64,000 nt of DNA from Cucumis sativus (lineage: Eukaryota; Streptophyta; Magnoliopsida; Cucurbitales; Cucurbitaceae), in assembly GCF_000004075.3 (NCBI RefSeq), contig NC_026660.2, positions 124,001 to 188,000 on the forward strand, written 5' to 3'. A program made the translations under genes and the position numbers. A model generated the notes under the pieces. The model saw nothing but the letters and a program-made list of their open reading frames with translations, was not told where the DNA came from and did no database searches. Shown in pieces: positions 12,689 to 25,676 of this stretch. Numbering within the stretch: the stretch's first letter is position 1; every line of letters starts with the position of its first letter.

Positions 12689-15600
12689 TAGATTTTTTTT
12701 AATAGAGAAAATCTATCAGTTCGGAAGATGGCAGACAATGGCAGCAGAACAAATTAGAATTTGTTTGGTTTAAAGTCCTGTTTTATGTTAGAATTTGTTT
12801 TCTTTTCATTCTGGTGGTTAAATATCTATCACACATTCACTACAAAACTTTATGTAGCTAGCACTCGGTAGATTTGTATTTTAGATCATAATATTGGATA
12901 AGTTGGTGTAAGATTTTTGCTAATTTATAAAAAAAATACCATTAAAATTTCATCGATTGTTTAAAAAATACCCATATTCCTCGAAAGGTCATAGTTCTTT
13001 TTCAATATTCCAACCAATTTAGAAGTATTGAAACTTTTGAAAAAATAAGAGTATTTCTGACACAAGACAATATCTGGTGTTTTCTTTTTAAAAAAATTAT
13101 TATATGTTAGCTCTCGATTTCAAAATTGAGTAATAGCGATTAATCAACCTTATTATTTAGAAAGCGAAGGAAGAAAAGGATGGGTATTTATGGAGAGTTT
13201 GAAGATGAAGAAAAACTAAGATCATTAGTGAAAGAAAAGGGGTGGTTGGATGCTGAAAAGACGGGGCAGCAGCGTGAAAATGCCCATTCACTTGCCCTAT
13301 TCTTCCACAATGCCTTGTAGAAATTGAAGGAGACTACATAACAATAGGAAAAAGAAAAAAGCACTTATTTTAAATCTCAAATGTTGGAACTTGTTTTACA
13401 AATATAGAAAAATATTACGATCTATATAACCGATAAATATAGATTATAGTCTACTTTGATCTATGATACATAAACAGTGACATTTTACTATATTTTTTTC
13501 ATTTTACTGTATTTTTTTTTGTTCATTTTACTATATTTAAAAATCATTTCATATTTTACTCTACTTTGTTTGGACAAAGTAAGTCTCTCCTACTTTTGGT
13601 CTACTTCTGTTAGGATTAGGGGGGATTTATGCCTGCTGCTTGGCTTCCTTAATCAAATTAATTAGTGTGGGGGGCATTCAATCATTAATGCAATGTTTAA
13701 ATACCATTTCAACCTTTAAAATAGAAATTTTCTGAACTATTCCCCTAATTTGAAGTTTTTTTTTATTAAAGTTATTTTGGTCCTTAAGCTTTTAATGTAG
13801 TACCGTTTTGGTCATTTGCATATTTAGTATTTACTTGTTAAACGTACATCTCTAAATTGTATGGCTTGAAATCATGTTCATATTAAATTTATTTCATTAA
13901 TCGTTAAAAACAAAATGTCAACATAAACATAAATCAACTAATATGAAAATGTACACTATCAATCTCTTAGTTTGAGCTTAGATCTTTCATCTCACATGTT
14001 CTTAAAAAAGATAGGACAAAAAAATGGATACTTTTTTAAAGGTTTAAGAACTAAAGGTTTTTCTCTGTTGTTGTTTGGATTGGTCAAAATAGAGAAAATC
14101 CTATATCCTATAATTCCAACTCCCTGTAGAGCAATTTTGAAAATGGGTCTATTTAAGCTGACTTGAAAACATGAATTAAAATAATATTTATAAACACACT
14201 CATCACAAACATGAGCGTAGCTACAAGAAACATACAATCTCGACCAAAAGGTCAAAATATTATAATACTTGAAAGAAAAAACAGAAATATTAGTGTGGTA
14301 GGTTGCATATCCAGTCAATAGTTGTTCATAATATTTTTAGTACAACAATTGTGTAGATGAGATATGGAACCTTCAACTTTTAGGAAGGACAGTTATGCTA
14401 ATATCTATTGATTTAAGCTTACTTTGGTCGTAGCTGACACAAATCAATTGTGCAAATATGGAACTTCGGAACATAAATCATACCAATTAACATTGAGTTA
14501 GCTTATTTGGTAGTTGGGAAGAATCTTTGATGATAGTTATGTTAGCCAGAGCCAGAACTAGAAGGATAATAGGGAGATTTTGTGGTATTCTTTTTTGCCT
14601 CATCATTGAGCTGCGTCTTCGCCTTGTCGGTAGCCTACGACTATTTGGATTTTACTATTCATCAACAAACACAGCCAATCTAATCTAATGGCGATTAAGG
14701 TTTTACTTAAATTCAAGGCTTTGATTTCTTTGCCATTTATGAAGAGGACAACCAAGCTGTTAAGGAGTTGTTAAATTTCATTTTTGGTTTTCGATATTTA
14801 ATTTAATTTTATCATTTCTTGCTATGATTTGATTTCTATATTTCTTAAGTACAATTACAAAGATTGTATTCTTAGAAAAATTCCAAAAACAAAAAACGAG
14901 TATTTGGTAACTATTCTTTTTTTTTTTTTTCTCTTTTTGGTTTTTAAAAAAATTGACTTTGTTTTTTAAGACATTGGTAAGACATGGATAATACATCAAG
15001 AAATTTATAAATGGGTTGAGTGTTTATAAGCTTAATTTTTGAAAACCAAATGAATACTAAGTAAGGTTCTAATGTCTTGTTTCAAAGTAGTTAGATTGAC
15101 TTTTTTGAGTTTGCTAAATAAATTATAAATGCACGATGAAACTGTGATAATGTGATGTAATAGCTTGTGTGCACGTACGTATGTGACAATTTTGCATTGT
15201 CATGAAAACTTGAATTCCTATATTATTGAAGAGTGGGAGATTGAATCGATCAAGTATACTATTGTTAATGTCAACATCTATTAATTAGGTATTTGTGATA
15301 GTTTCAATATATTAATGTAACAATTTTTCTACGGAACATAATGATACAACTTTTAACAATAGTACATGGTAAAATTTTCAAATGATTACTCTAAATTAGA
15401 TGCATATTAAGAGTATAACCATTTTTGCCCTAAAAAATTATCCTCATGATACTGCTAAGGTTTTTCATCCCACAAACATCAGCTAAATAAGTCCGCTTAA
15501 AAAAACCCAAAAACTTCATAAAAAGGTCATTATATTCACTTGTATAATAAAATAAATTATCATTCCTTCCATTACTTATATTACATTAACTAAGTATAGC

Positions 15601-16250
15601 TTAACAAGTCAAAATATGTACTTTCAATTAAATTAAAAAAAAGTTAGAGACTCAGGATTTTTATCTCACAAATTATTGAAAAGAAAACACAATTGAGTAA
15701 ATAAAAACATCTATTATAAAATTTATGATTTAAATTTCACATCTCGTATTTGTTTAAAAAGAAAACCAATTTTCTGAAAAGTATTTTATAAGAAAATGGT
15801 TCGTAGCCCCCTCCCCTTGTGCGGCGTTGGCATCGATTTCAATATTAAAATTGTCATAATGCAAAGTATGGTAAATGATTAATGAATGATTCCTCCACAC
15901 CCATATTATGTCCCCATGTCACACGGTGGTTGCAAGAAATTATTGGGCATGCTACCATTTTTATTTCCCATCTATTGACTACAAAACTATATGCCTATGA
16001 TTCTCTTGTATTCTTTCTTTTAAGACGTTTGGAGAGGTAGAATCTACAATGCTAAAACCATATGGAAGTTAAGATTATCGATCTATTGATTCTTTCTATT
16101 TACTTTTTTTACTAGTGACAAATAATTAGTTTGTAGTTTATTTAAGAATGATTGTAATGTGTAAAATCTTAATAACATTTTGAAAAATTCAAAATATAAC
16201 AAATTATAGACTATTTATACAAATATATTTCAACCTCATTGCTATATTTG
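12247..16250. other. 4 kb AT-rich spacer without a gene
   Basis: It contains the RLCK promoter and 5' leader region with a CT/GA microsatellite near 12656-12690. A threefold repeat of a cattttactatattt-type unit lies at about 13478-13545, and the rest is AT-rich filler. Short open frames here have no family features, and I see no RNA gene. Confidence 0.5.
12656..12690. repeat. (CT)n/(GA)n microsatellite upstream of the RLCK gene
   Basis: Almost pure CT dinucleotides on the plus strand, about 410 bp upstream of the RLCK start codon. The transcript sense would be GA-rich. It may lie in the 5' leader or the core promoter; GAGA-type tracts are common there in plants. Confidence 0.8.
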
Positions 16251-16267
16251 CAAAATTATCTCCTGTG

Positions 16268-16450
16268 ATGTTGTTGGGCTTGGATGACTTAATGGGCCTA
16301 ACTCCCAGGGCCCGGCCCATCAGCAAAAAACACATCTTAACATGATCAGTTAAGTTCATGTTAGTTGAATACTTTGCTAGTTTTCCCGCTTCACTTTCTT
16401 CTTCTTCCATTTCTTTGAAGCTCTCCTCTTCTTAGGAATGGCTAGGGTTT
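16268..16450 (+). promoter_or_regulatory. housekeeping-type promoter: site II (TGGGCY) cluster plus telo-box
   Basis: Within about 55 bp are TTGGGCTT, ATGGGCCT, CAGGGCCCGGCCCAT and related TGGGCY/GGCCCA elements (16275-16320), followed by a pyrimidine-rich stretch with CTTCTTCTTCC and CTAGGGTTTATG (near 16442-16452). Site II elements followed by a telo-box (AAACCCTA/TAGGGTTT) are typical of plant genes for ribosomal, mitochondrial and cell-cycle functions. The motifs are seen directly; promoter activity is inferred. The only exons downstream are the two short ones at 17782-18093. Confidence 0.5.
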
Positions 16451-17781
16451 ATGATTTCTCCCTATAGAATTTGGTGCTTTTTGCTCCTATCAACTGTGAT
16501 TTCTCGTTCATCGGTGCAAGAATCTGAACTTCTCTTCGTTTTCTACTCTTCTTTCATTTCCATATTTGTACTTTTTACTTTTTTACAATGTTTTTCTTCT
16601 CTGATTTACGTTTCTGTTATCTTCTTCTTTTGGTTAATTACTTGGCGATTTTTACTCATATTATTGATATAGCACATTGCATCAATGATCGAGGCTTTTG
16701 AACTTGGGCTTCTGTTTGTTACTAGTGATGGTTGCATTTACATGTCTACACTAAGGATTCAAGATTATTGAACTCAATTTCTAGCTGAATTTCACATTGT
16801 ATCGATTCGTATTGCACAGTCTTACGGATTATATCTAGTGCTTCTAAGTTGCGTTTACATTGTAATTATACTGATCCATCCCGATCTTTTGATGAGACCG
16901 AATCCTTCTTTTTTTTTTTTTTTTTTTTTTACTTTTTTGTATCCTCAACTATGATGAGAGCGGGTTTTCGTACTGTTATTGCAAATTTCGTCTTTCTTCA
17001 TTTTCTTTTAAGAATATCTTTCAATTTGGTGAGGTTTGGCTATGAAAGAAAGCCCGCCACAAGAATTATGTATCGTAGTCTAGATTTATCAAATATTATC
17101 AGCCATTTTCTGTGCTCTCATTGTAGGTTTTGCAACACTACTTACTTGGCATCTTTTGGTGGCATTCATGCAGATGCTCAAAGCTTTAAGTACATGCCGA
17201 GGAAAATGCATATATATTTTTATAATGATTTTGTTTGGAAATACCTCACTTCATAATCACCACCTTCCAGTGTGGCAACATTTTTAGTGGTTGGTATGAA
17301 CAAAAAAGAGAAAAAAAAAGAGACAAGACACGAACCAAATTGAAACGTACGTGAGATTTTAATTGTCTATGCCAACTATTAACTCTGTTTAATTGGATTT
17401 TCCGTGTAGCTTTGAGTTTCTGCTTTTTCCATGGCATTTTCTGGAGAAACATAATGGAAATTTCACAGATTCAGTTTAACTTCTGGATCTTTTGCTCTAA
17501 TGCTCTCTGCGCTTTGGTGTTGAACTTCTCTATTTTCTTGGCAATTGGAAGAACTGGCACCGTTACCATTCGAGTTGGTGGTGTTCTTCAGGATTGTGTT
17601 CTTGTAGCCTTTTCAACTGTTCTATTTCATTAGTTTTAGAATATACAGTTGGTAACTTCATTCTCTGTTGATAATTTGAGCATTTTTTTACAAGCCTTTT
17701 GATTTGCAAAAGTTCATTCAGCTAACTTATTCCTCTGTCTCTGACTTCTGATGCAGCACTCTGCGGTGTAATTGCTAAAAG

Positions 17782-18093
17782 ATGAAGGATGTTCACGTAT
17801 CTCATTCTCCACTTTCTACTGACAACATTCCCAAAATAACTTGTAAAGGTTAGTGTCCATTTGCTTTTGCACGGTACTTTAGACTGAGTATATGATATAT
17901 CATATGGTTCAAGTAGCAATAATTATGATCGGAGTTTAGTCTCATATAGTATCAGGGTAAGACATATTTCTCTCTTCTACACAGACATAGAACAATTTCT
18001 TTCTAACTAGCAACCATAAAATTCAGACAATACCTATTCTTGCACTATCCTGCAGATGAACGAAAGGCATTGAGAACAAGAAGTCTTTATAAG
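17782..18093 (+). pseudogene. two short 5' coding exons of an unidentified, probably truncated gene
   Basis: After a good 3' splice site (cttctgatgcag) a leader runs into ATGAAGGATGTTCACGT. Exon 17782-17848 ends at aaag|gttag, and exon 18056-18093 sits between tgcag and ataag|gtattt. Joined they read MKDVHVSHSPLSTDNIPKIT and then CKDERKALRTRSLYK, 35 codons, in phase and open at the end. A site II/telo-box promoter lies about 1.4 kb upstream, with a probable 5' UTR intron between. I could not find a further exon before the convergent NPSN13 gene. Either the 3' part has been lost, or a later exon is too short or diverged for me to see. The protein family is not recognised. Confidence 0.35.
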
Positions 18094-19554
18094 GTATTTC
18101 CTTACTACTATTAGTGTTTGATAATCAAAAGATAGCCCTAAAGCCAACCTAACCGATTACAGAGAGTTGGTTCTCTCCCTCCTCTCGCTCCTTTTCTATT
18201 ACCAAAAAAACCAATTTCTGCCAATCGCAACCTTTTATTATATATAGTGGTTCTTATCTCCATTCTAACCAACTTTCACTCTGGACTACCCTTTTTACCT
18301 TTCCTAGAATATTTCAGCAATATCGGTGGCCTAACAGTCTGATACTAATTATAGAAGAAATTTTGAACTACAACAATAGATGTGGCTAGCTTTACGGTAA
18401 TTCTTTATTTCATAGAGTTGAGACTTTTAATACTTGTTGAATGATTTGTTCGATCAGCTTCTTTGAAATATAATTTAATGTGTTTTTTTTTCCTCTTATA
18501 CCAACCATGTTTAATATTTTTTTTACAATAAAAACATGTTAAGTGTTCTCAAGTAAATCAAGACTAACATTTAAAATCATTTTCTAAATCCTAATCCCAG
18601 AAAAAGGGGGGAAATTGTTTTAAAATGTGTTTGTGCATATTTAGTCTTCATGCCTCAGTATTGCAAACTATGAATGTAAAATGTTTGGAAGAGATGCTAA
18701 AGAAGATGCATCACTCATTCCATCGCAAATAGCGACAATCACCAGTGGTATGCTTCTCGAGCAAATGTTATAATTGACCTGTGTATAAAAATAGACAACA
18801 ATGGGGTCCCTTTTGATTCCTAGTTTAGCAAAGAACATGTGTTGATGTAAGTAATACACATCAACACAATTATTACAATTTCTCCTGCTCATCTTTTCCG
18901 TGTCCTTCAACAAGAAAGCTATCACATTCTTCAACTCATCCACATCCGACGTTTGTATGTTTATTCTTTTGAGTTGACATAGAAAACTTCAATTTAGTCA
19001 CTCCAACTCCAAATCCTCCTATATGGCAATGAGATACTAATTGATCTTCAACCAACCAACATCAACCAAATGAGTAGTTTCCGCACGACTACTATTTTGT
19101 TCAATACTAGAACAACGTAAATAGGTGAAAATATCATTATAGTAGGAGAGTACTTGAAATACAATAAAAGAAAAGGAAAGTGTTGTGATTATCAAGCAGT
19201 CGACAGTGGGAATGGAATTAATATTGGCTATAAGACGCATAGTCTGAAGTGTACAGAACAATGTTAAGTGGGTAAATTCCGCAAAGACATTAATTGCCTC
19301 AAAAGTAAAAAACATTTACACATGATCACACACTGTAGTCTCTCTTGAAATTTGAAAAAAAAAAAAAAAACCAAAATCACAACCAAACTATATGCACATC
19401 TCAGCCAAGAATAGATTGAATTGCATACAAAGTAAAGTAAAGTAAAGTAAAGCAAATGAATTCTCACAATGTCGTGTCTCGATGCCTTCTTTAAGCAAGA
19501 ATGTACCTGGGAATAGATAACCATGAAGACCTACACTTTCCTACACACAAGAAT
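18094..19554. other. spacer between gene relic and NPSN13
   Basis: No supported coding sequence. It has an (AAAGT)n-like pentanucleotide run at about 19430-19452 and the 3' flank of NPSN13. Open frames on the minus strand at 18668-18943 and 19037-19524 lack any recognisable motif. Confidence 0.45.
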
Positions 19555-22500
19555 TTACTCGAAATAATCGGTTGTCCTCAGATACAAAAGCCTCCTTGCA
19601 GGAACTGGAGGTGCCAATCCTGGAATATCCCTGATGTTTTTGTTGTTGGGGTTCACAATCTGAAAATTTATACATAATCAAACTTTGTTATTACAAAAAG
19701 ACACCACATTTGAAGCTCTCTTCTTTCAATGTAATAAACTGCAGAGTTTACCTTGACTACGATAATGGCTATCACTCCACACACAATTAGAAATAGAAAC
19801 AGCATGATGCATTTATCTGTAGCAACCTTTCCAAAGATGGGGAGGGGAGATCAGTCCCGGTAAGAAAACCAAAAAGTTAATCATGTTATTATTTTAAGTT
19901 AGATTACAAATTTGGTCCTCTATAGAAGTCAGGATCTATGGTTTGATAAAACTTCATAAATAGACTTATGGTTTTGATAATATCTCCATTCCTCATAATA
20001 AAGTAAGAACTATTTATGAGAGTTTTATCACACCATTAGCACAAAATTCTAATTAAAAACTACCGCCACTAAACAATAATTTTCTCCAAACTATAGTGAT
20101 CAAATTTTCAATTTAACCATTATTTTATTTACTTGCAGATGGGTGGGGGGCTTTGAGGGCCGTAAGGTAGACTTACCTGTCTGCCAATTTCTTTCACAAG
20201 TTGGGAAGCCTTCTTAATTGAAAAATTGATTGTGTCAAGCTCGTTTACTATACGGCCCATTTGGTCAGTCTGAAAATATAATTGGGAAAAGTTAAGAGAA
20301 TACCTGAGAAATTCTAATGTTCATGTCAGATAGGGAATATACTTTTAACAATAAGAGGTGTAATTTCAACTACGAACATACTTGGCCTTTTAATTGAGCA
20401 GCAGTTTGAGTTCCCACTTCAATAGTTTGTTCAACCACCTATGGGTAGAAGTTGAGCATTAGAACAAAATGGCTAAAACTGATAAAATCACACATTTCAA
20501 GTCATTCGTTCTTCACCTTTTGAGTGCGTTGAATGGCCTGATCGGTCTCATCCATTGTCTTCTTACCAGCATCAATAAGTTCTTGATTTGTCATTGCTAC
20601 AGCATAAAGGCAAGCCAATAGAATGAGAAAAATAGATACTCCTCGAATCCAAGCTTCTAAATTAAGGCTTGCTTTACTAATTAAGAAGCTGCTTGACAAT
20701 TTTGTCTTCAATTGCTTGCTTTATTAATCACTACCTTAATTGGGAAAAAAAGCCACATATTTACATAGGGAGCATCACGAAGATTTTTTTTTTTGTCATT
20801 TCACCCTTATTTTAGTCAAAGGCCAAAAAGGAAGTCGATTAAACATAGAATTGTTTCTACTAAAAATTGCTTTGTTTTCTCTTTGTTTTCAATCAAAACT
20901 ACATTTTTTTTCAGTAGGCAATATGGGAACTTTTCTATGATGCCTATACAAATATGAATCAGATATCAGCAGTCCTCAAATAGGCAATATGGGAAATTTT
21001 CTATGATGCCTATAAATATGGAAAATATAGCTTACATGAGGCCATCCGAACATTATCATCCGCTGTAGGTTCACTTACACCTCCCTCATCAAATAGCTCA
21101 ACCCTTTTATTACCGAGACTATTCATGTACCTGTAATTCATTCAACAATTAAAAAGAATTAGGGAACTCACACCCCAAGCAATTTGATTCCAATGTGCTG
21201 ATGGAGTAAACTACTGACTGCTAATCATGTGAACCACATTCAATTATTGAGGAAAGGAAACTAACGTTTCCAGCGGCTTGATAACATTTTTTTTAATAAG
21301 AGAAACCATGTTTTCATGATGCATTACAACATACATTCACACAAGATTCAAACCCAACCAACTTCAGTTACACGTTTTTATCCTTTTTCGAATAAGAAAA
21401 ACTAGTCATTAATACAGTGACAATGTTTGACCCAAGTAATGATTCTCCCACTCCTCTATTTGAGAAAAACAAAGAAGATTTCCAATAAGTAAATTACAAG
21501 GGAAAATTGATTATAAAGCCATGTATAACAATCAACTAGGATCTGAGTGCTTATTTGTTCACTTTAAGTATGCGTATATTTGTACATAAACCTTTCTGCC
21601 CCCATCTTTCCAAGAAAATTTGAAAGAAAGCATTTGGCAGGAAAAACAAGGAGAATGGAAGTGCTTATCTATAAACTTTAAGGAGAAATATACTTGTATA
21701 TATACTCCTTTGTATGTTCCACTCACTTTATATGTTCTATTGTTTCTTTTCAGTCATAAACCTCAAAGTAGTCTAAAGCCGTATTTTCGACTCAGTCAAA
21801 ATATGTTTCATGCCATCTCTATCAAGACCTTGAATCACATACCCTCTTCACTACCTCTCCCTCTTTTACATGAAAAGGCTAGGTGAACAACCCTTGTCAT
21901 CCTTTTGTAAATATAGTTGCCCTTGCTTCAATTTTGTTTGCAGTCGTACACTAAATCAGGCAGAATTTTACTTACTCCCGGCACTACCCTTTCCATATAC
22001 CTCGGCAATATAACTTTTTATGACCCCTCTTTATTGCCACAATGTTATTATACTTTAATGAGCTAACTATTTGCTTCGTTAGGAAATCCGTAATCTCACC
22101 ATTCACTTCCTCAATCTGTTTAGTAAATCACCAAAATTTACCCAAATTTCTTAAAGGTTCTACCCTCCTGGTTAGAAAATGGAAAACTTGGTTTTGATTT
22201 ACATCTCAAAACATGTATGACTCTCCACGTCCTAACATATTATAAGCCTTTGGAAAATATATAATATTTGAGTTTGAGGGTCCTTTTGTCACCCTTTCTT
22301 AGGGAAAAAGGGATAACTTATATCTTTGTCCCTTACGTTCTTCTGTCTGGCTTTATTGGCTTTTGAATGAATTTCTACTAGGGTAATTAAAGAAAGAAAA
22401 AAAAATTGATTATCCAACAAGTATAAAATGGGAAGAATCTGAATCAAAAGGCAGGTGATATATACTTCTTCACACACCCTAGAAACTGAAACTGGAATAT

Positions 22501-25369
22501 TTTACCACCTCTTCAACAAAAAGGGAAGCACTTTTCACAGTTTCTTTTTTTAACATATTATCTTTCTAGCTATGTCGTGGTGCAAATGTACACCTTTCTC
22601 CTTTGTAACTCATCTGTTGTTTTGTAAATTTTATTATATCAATGAAATTTGTTTCTTATTAAACAAATAATGATTAAAAAAAACTATTACTTTCATTCTC
22701 AGGCAAGAATAACCCCCTTTTCTTTTTTTTAGGGCTCAGAACTCATTTGCTCCTACATTATATACTTAACTTGTACCATATTCTACACAAGAGAAAGAAG
22801 GAAAAGGAAAAAAGAAAAGAAAGGAGGACTTACGTTTTCCTCAATGCAACAAATGAATTCAGTTCTTTGATCTACAAATGAAAATATTGATATAAGTACA
22901 AAATCAATTAAAATTCTAAACCACTGTAAATACAGGTTTTCAATGAGAAATTTTTAAAACAGTATCAACAAGTGATATTATATGTAACCCAAAGAGCAAT
23001 TAGAAATGTATACTTGAGTGTATTCATAAATACAGCCCCACAACTCTCCATCCTCTCAATGCTCATGATAATAGGCAATGTATGATGCCTCCATTCAAAT
23101 GTCCATTTTGAATGAGAAATTATTAGAATCATTTGATTCTAAAATTGAACTGCAAGCAATGTCAACAGAAACAAATGACTTGCGAAAAGAAAATTGTATT
23201 TGAGGAAGATAAGAGGCATCCCTCAATTTCTCTATATTACCTCTTGTTCACAAATAAATAATCCCACTCCTAGATTTCCTAGTCTCACGAAACAAAAAAA
23301 TGCAGAAAGCAATCAGCCAAATTGTAATGCTTTGAGTCCCATCGCAGCCGGAGGGCAACTCTGATATAAAATTGATGATTTTCCAAAGATTCTCATTCTC
23401 TCAACTAAACTTGGCAAGGAGTAGTTCAAGAACAAACAATCTAGGCATTTCAACTTTCTACAAATTTTGCATATTTGGGCATAAAATATATTTCGTATAA
23501 AAATATTTATTGGGTAGGTACTTGTTAACAGGAGAGAATCAGCCTTGTTCCATTGCCTAGATAACTGTGTACACTGCTGTTCCAATATTTGCCCTTCTCT
23601 ATACATAAATAATAAACCTGATACCTATCAGTTCTTTTAACAAACTTATCGAAACCAATGAATTTTCCTCTAGACAGTTCCAATGCATACACACGTCTAA
23701 TGTTCTCAAGCATCTAGTTACCCTATGAATCTTGAGTCAAATAACCTATGAAAGAAGATTGAAAAGTGCATCTGTTTTAGTACCAGGTGGGAGTGAGGGG
23801 ATTTGAACCCAAGACTTATTATTCTTAGGTACATACAAGTGTCAGTTGAGCTAAGTTCTTGTTGACGAAAAGTGCATCTTATAACAATGAATTTGAGGAA
23901 ACATTATGCATAAATTTTACAAATCAATCCACACTTTAGTTTATGATTTGGTAATCCCCATTGACATATTAAATAACAGAAAATTGGTTCACTTAAGCTG
24001 CTAACTGTCAGACTTTGTACAAGTTCTCCCTTCACTAAATGTACTCATATGCTAAGTTTGAAAGATACAACAACAATGAACTAACCATTGATTGCTTCTC
24101 ATCGTTAAGCTGCTTATTCACATCTGGTGGATTTTTACTCTCTTCATCCTTGATTTCACGGTCAAAATCTTTTATTAATCTGCAAGAACAGCTCCATTTT
24201 GTGAACAAATATATACAAAGAACATTAATAATCTAGTATCTAGTTTGTGTACGCATAACTCAAACTGCAATTTTCTTTATAATGCAACAAAAGAAGCTAA
24301 GCTACCATATGTTCAAAGAACAATGTGCGGGTTTTTCCATACCTTTTACATTCTCTCATCTTTCCTGTGAGCTCCTCCAGCTGCTTACTTTGTCTACTGG
24401 AATCTTTGATCTTATCCAGTCTTTGGAACCCATTTCTGATAGACAGTAGAAATCAAAGAGGATATCAGAATGCTGATAAATAAGATAACTACCATAATGC
24501 TGATACTCAATGATAGGGTCAAATTAAAGTGATATTGCAGTGTTACCATAGAAATCACCAAATTTAGGACTAAGTTTAGGATGATATTGAGTAAGTGATT
24601 TCAACTTCAAAAACTTCCACTGTATGGATCTCATAGAGCTAGTGGCATCCAATTTTTAATAGATAAATTCAGAGAACCACATACAAACTTAGCTACAAGG
24701 ACTCACCAGTACTTAATCTACTACAGCTTCTACTCCACAGCTTTGTTTACAGTTTTCTGTTTTTAAAAAAGCTAAGCTCGCCTACAGTTTTGTGGTATAA
24801 TTTTTCACTTTCTAAAAAGTAGTTTAGAAACCATTCAAATTTCAAAAATAAAACAAGGGCTTATCAAAAGTACAATTTTCTAATTATATTAGGGACAAAA
24901 AAGAAGGTGGTTTTAGCAAGTAAATCAGCATAATATTAACAACAGAAAAAACACATTATCAAATGAGCGCTAACCTCCCTTCTCCAAATCCCCAAACGAG
25001 GTTTAGGATGGTAGAATCCCATAATTCTCGGACAAGTATTAACAAGATCAAGTATATAGGAAATCCAACGAGAAATAAGACCGAGGAAAGAACAAAAGTC
25101 CGTCAATTAGTTTCACCAGAGACTTCCAAACCCTCAAAACCAATTACACAACCGAACAAGAGAACATCAACAGTGAATTGGCAGTACGTTTCACACAAAC
25201 CAAAACCATATATAGATAGAAAAACACAAAAAAACAAGCAAAACAAACTAACAAAATAACAATAAAATAAAGAGAGGAGAATAAAAACATACGAAAGAGC
25301 CCGAAAATTATCACGAATTTCACCATGGATCTGCTCTAACTGAGGAGTCATCTGCAAGGCGCTGGCCAT
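19555..25369 (-). CDS. NPSN13: novel plant SNARE 13 (Qb-SNARE)
   Basis: Ten exons, complement(19555..19659, 19752..19826, 20177..20269, 20382..20438, 20517..20596, 21036..21130, 22834..22871, 24086..24179, 24343..24435, 25293..25369); 807 nt, 268 aa, the usual NPSN13 length. It starts MASALQMTPQLEQIHGEIRD. The N-terminal helical region continues GFQRLDKIKDSSRQSKQLEE and IKDFDREIKDEE; exon 5 gives NKRVELFDEGG. The Qb SNARE motif spans about residues 130-209 (MTNQELIDAGKKTMDETDQA, then VVEQTIEVGTQTAAQLKGQT, then IVNELDTINFSIKKASQLV), with the central Gln in the KGQTDQ region. A C-terminal membrane anchor lies at about 214-236 (IMLFLFLIVCGVIAIIVVK), followed by the conserved VNPNNKNIRDIPGLAPP. 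In the family these SNAREs act at the cell plate and endomembranes with KNOLLE-type syntaxins. A partial second copy lies at 58249-61219. Confidence 0.95.
23780..23866 (-). repeat. tRNA-derived SINE-like fragment in an NPSN13 intron
   Basis: On the minus strand an A-box-like TAGCTCAACTGA (23842-23853) precedes a B-box-like GGGTTCAAATCCCC (23797-23810) at tRNA-like spacing. A full cloverleaf is not evident, so this reads as the head of an Au-type SINE or a tRNA relic rather than a functional tRNA. Confidence 0.45.
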
Positions 25370-25636
25370 TTCGCCGGAAGTGTAAGTTGCGACGATCTGG
25401 ACAGTTTATTGCATCTATAAAAGCAGATTATAGCATGGAATCCAAGTAAAAGGAAGGGAAATTCAAAGGAACCCTAGTGAGAGTGGGAGTAAAGTAGGTG
25501 TAATGAAAGAGAAAAAAAATGGTGAAAAACAGGAAAAATGGAAGAATAGAAAAGGAAATTGAGAAGAAAAATGGAGAAGAGGGATTGACGAAAATGGAGA
25601 TTGAAAAGAAAAAGATGAAGATCGAAGGGAAAGGGA

Positions 25637-25640
25637 AGAG

Positions 25641-25674
<34 letters not shown>
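25637..25674 (-). repeat. (CT)n tract in the NPSN13 5' leader or promoter
   Basis: An uninterrupted GA run on the plus strand, hence CT-rich in the sense of the gene, about 270-305 bp upstream of the ATG. Pyrimidine-rich tracts are frequent in plant 5' leaders. Confidence 0.8.

Positions 25675-25676
<2 letters not shown>

Noticed and set aside
16204..16410. Minus-strand open frame starting MEEEESEAGKLAK
   Set aside because: It lies within the site II/telo-box promoter region, its acidic start is the complement of a CTT-rich leader, and it has no known motif or splice continuation.
16849..17256. 135-residue plus-strand frame with a poly-Phe run
   Set aside because: It is driven by a poly-T tract in the presumed leader intron and has no family motif.
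18668..18943. 91-residue minus-strand open frame (MDELKNVIAFLL...)
   Set aside because: It has no recognisable domain, promoter or exon continuation; an isolated frame of this length is expected by chance over 64 kb.
23780..23866. Functional tRNA gene
   Set aside because: A and B boxes are present, but acceptor, anticodon and D/T stems do not pair well enough for a cloverleaf.
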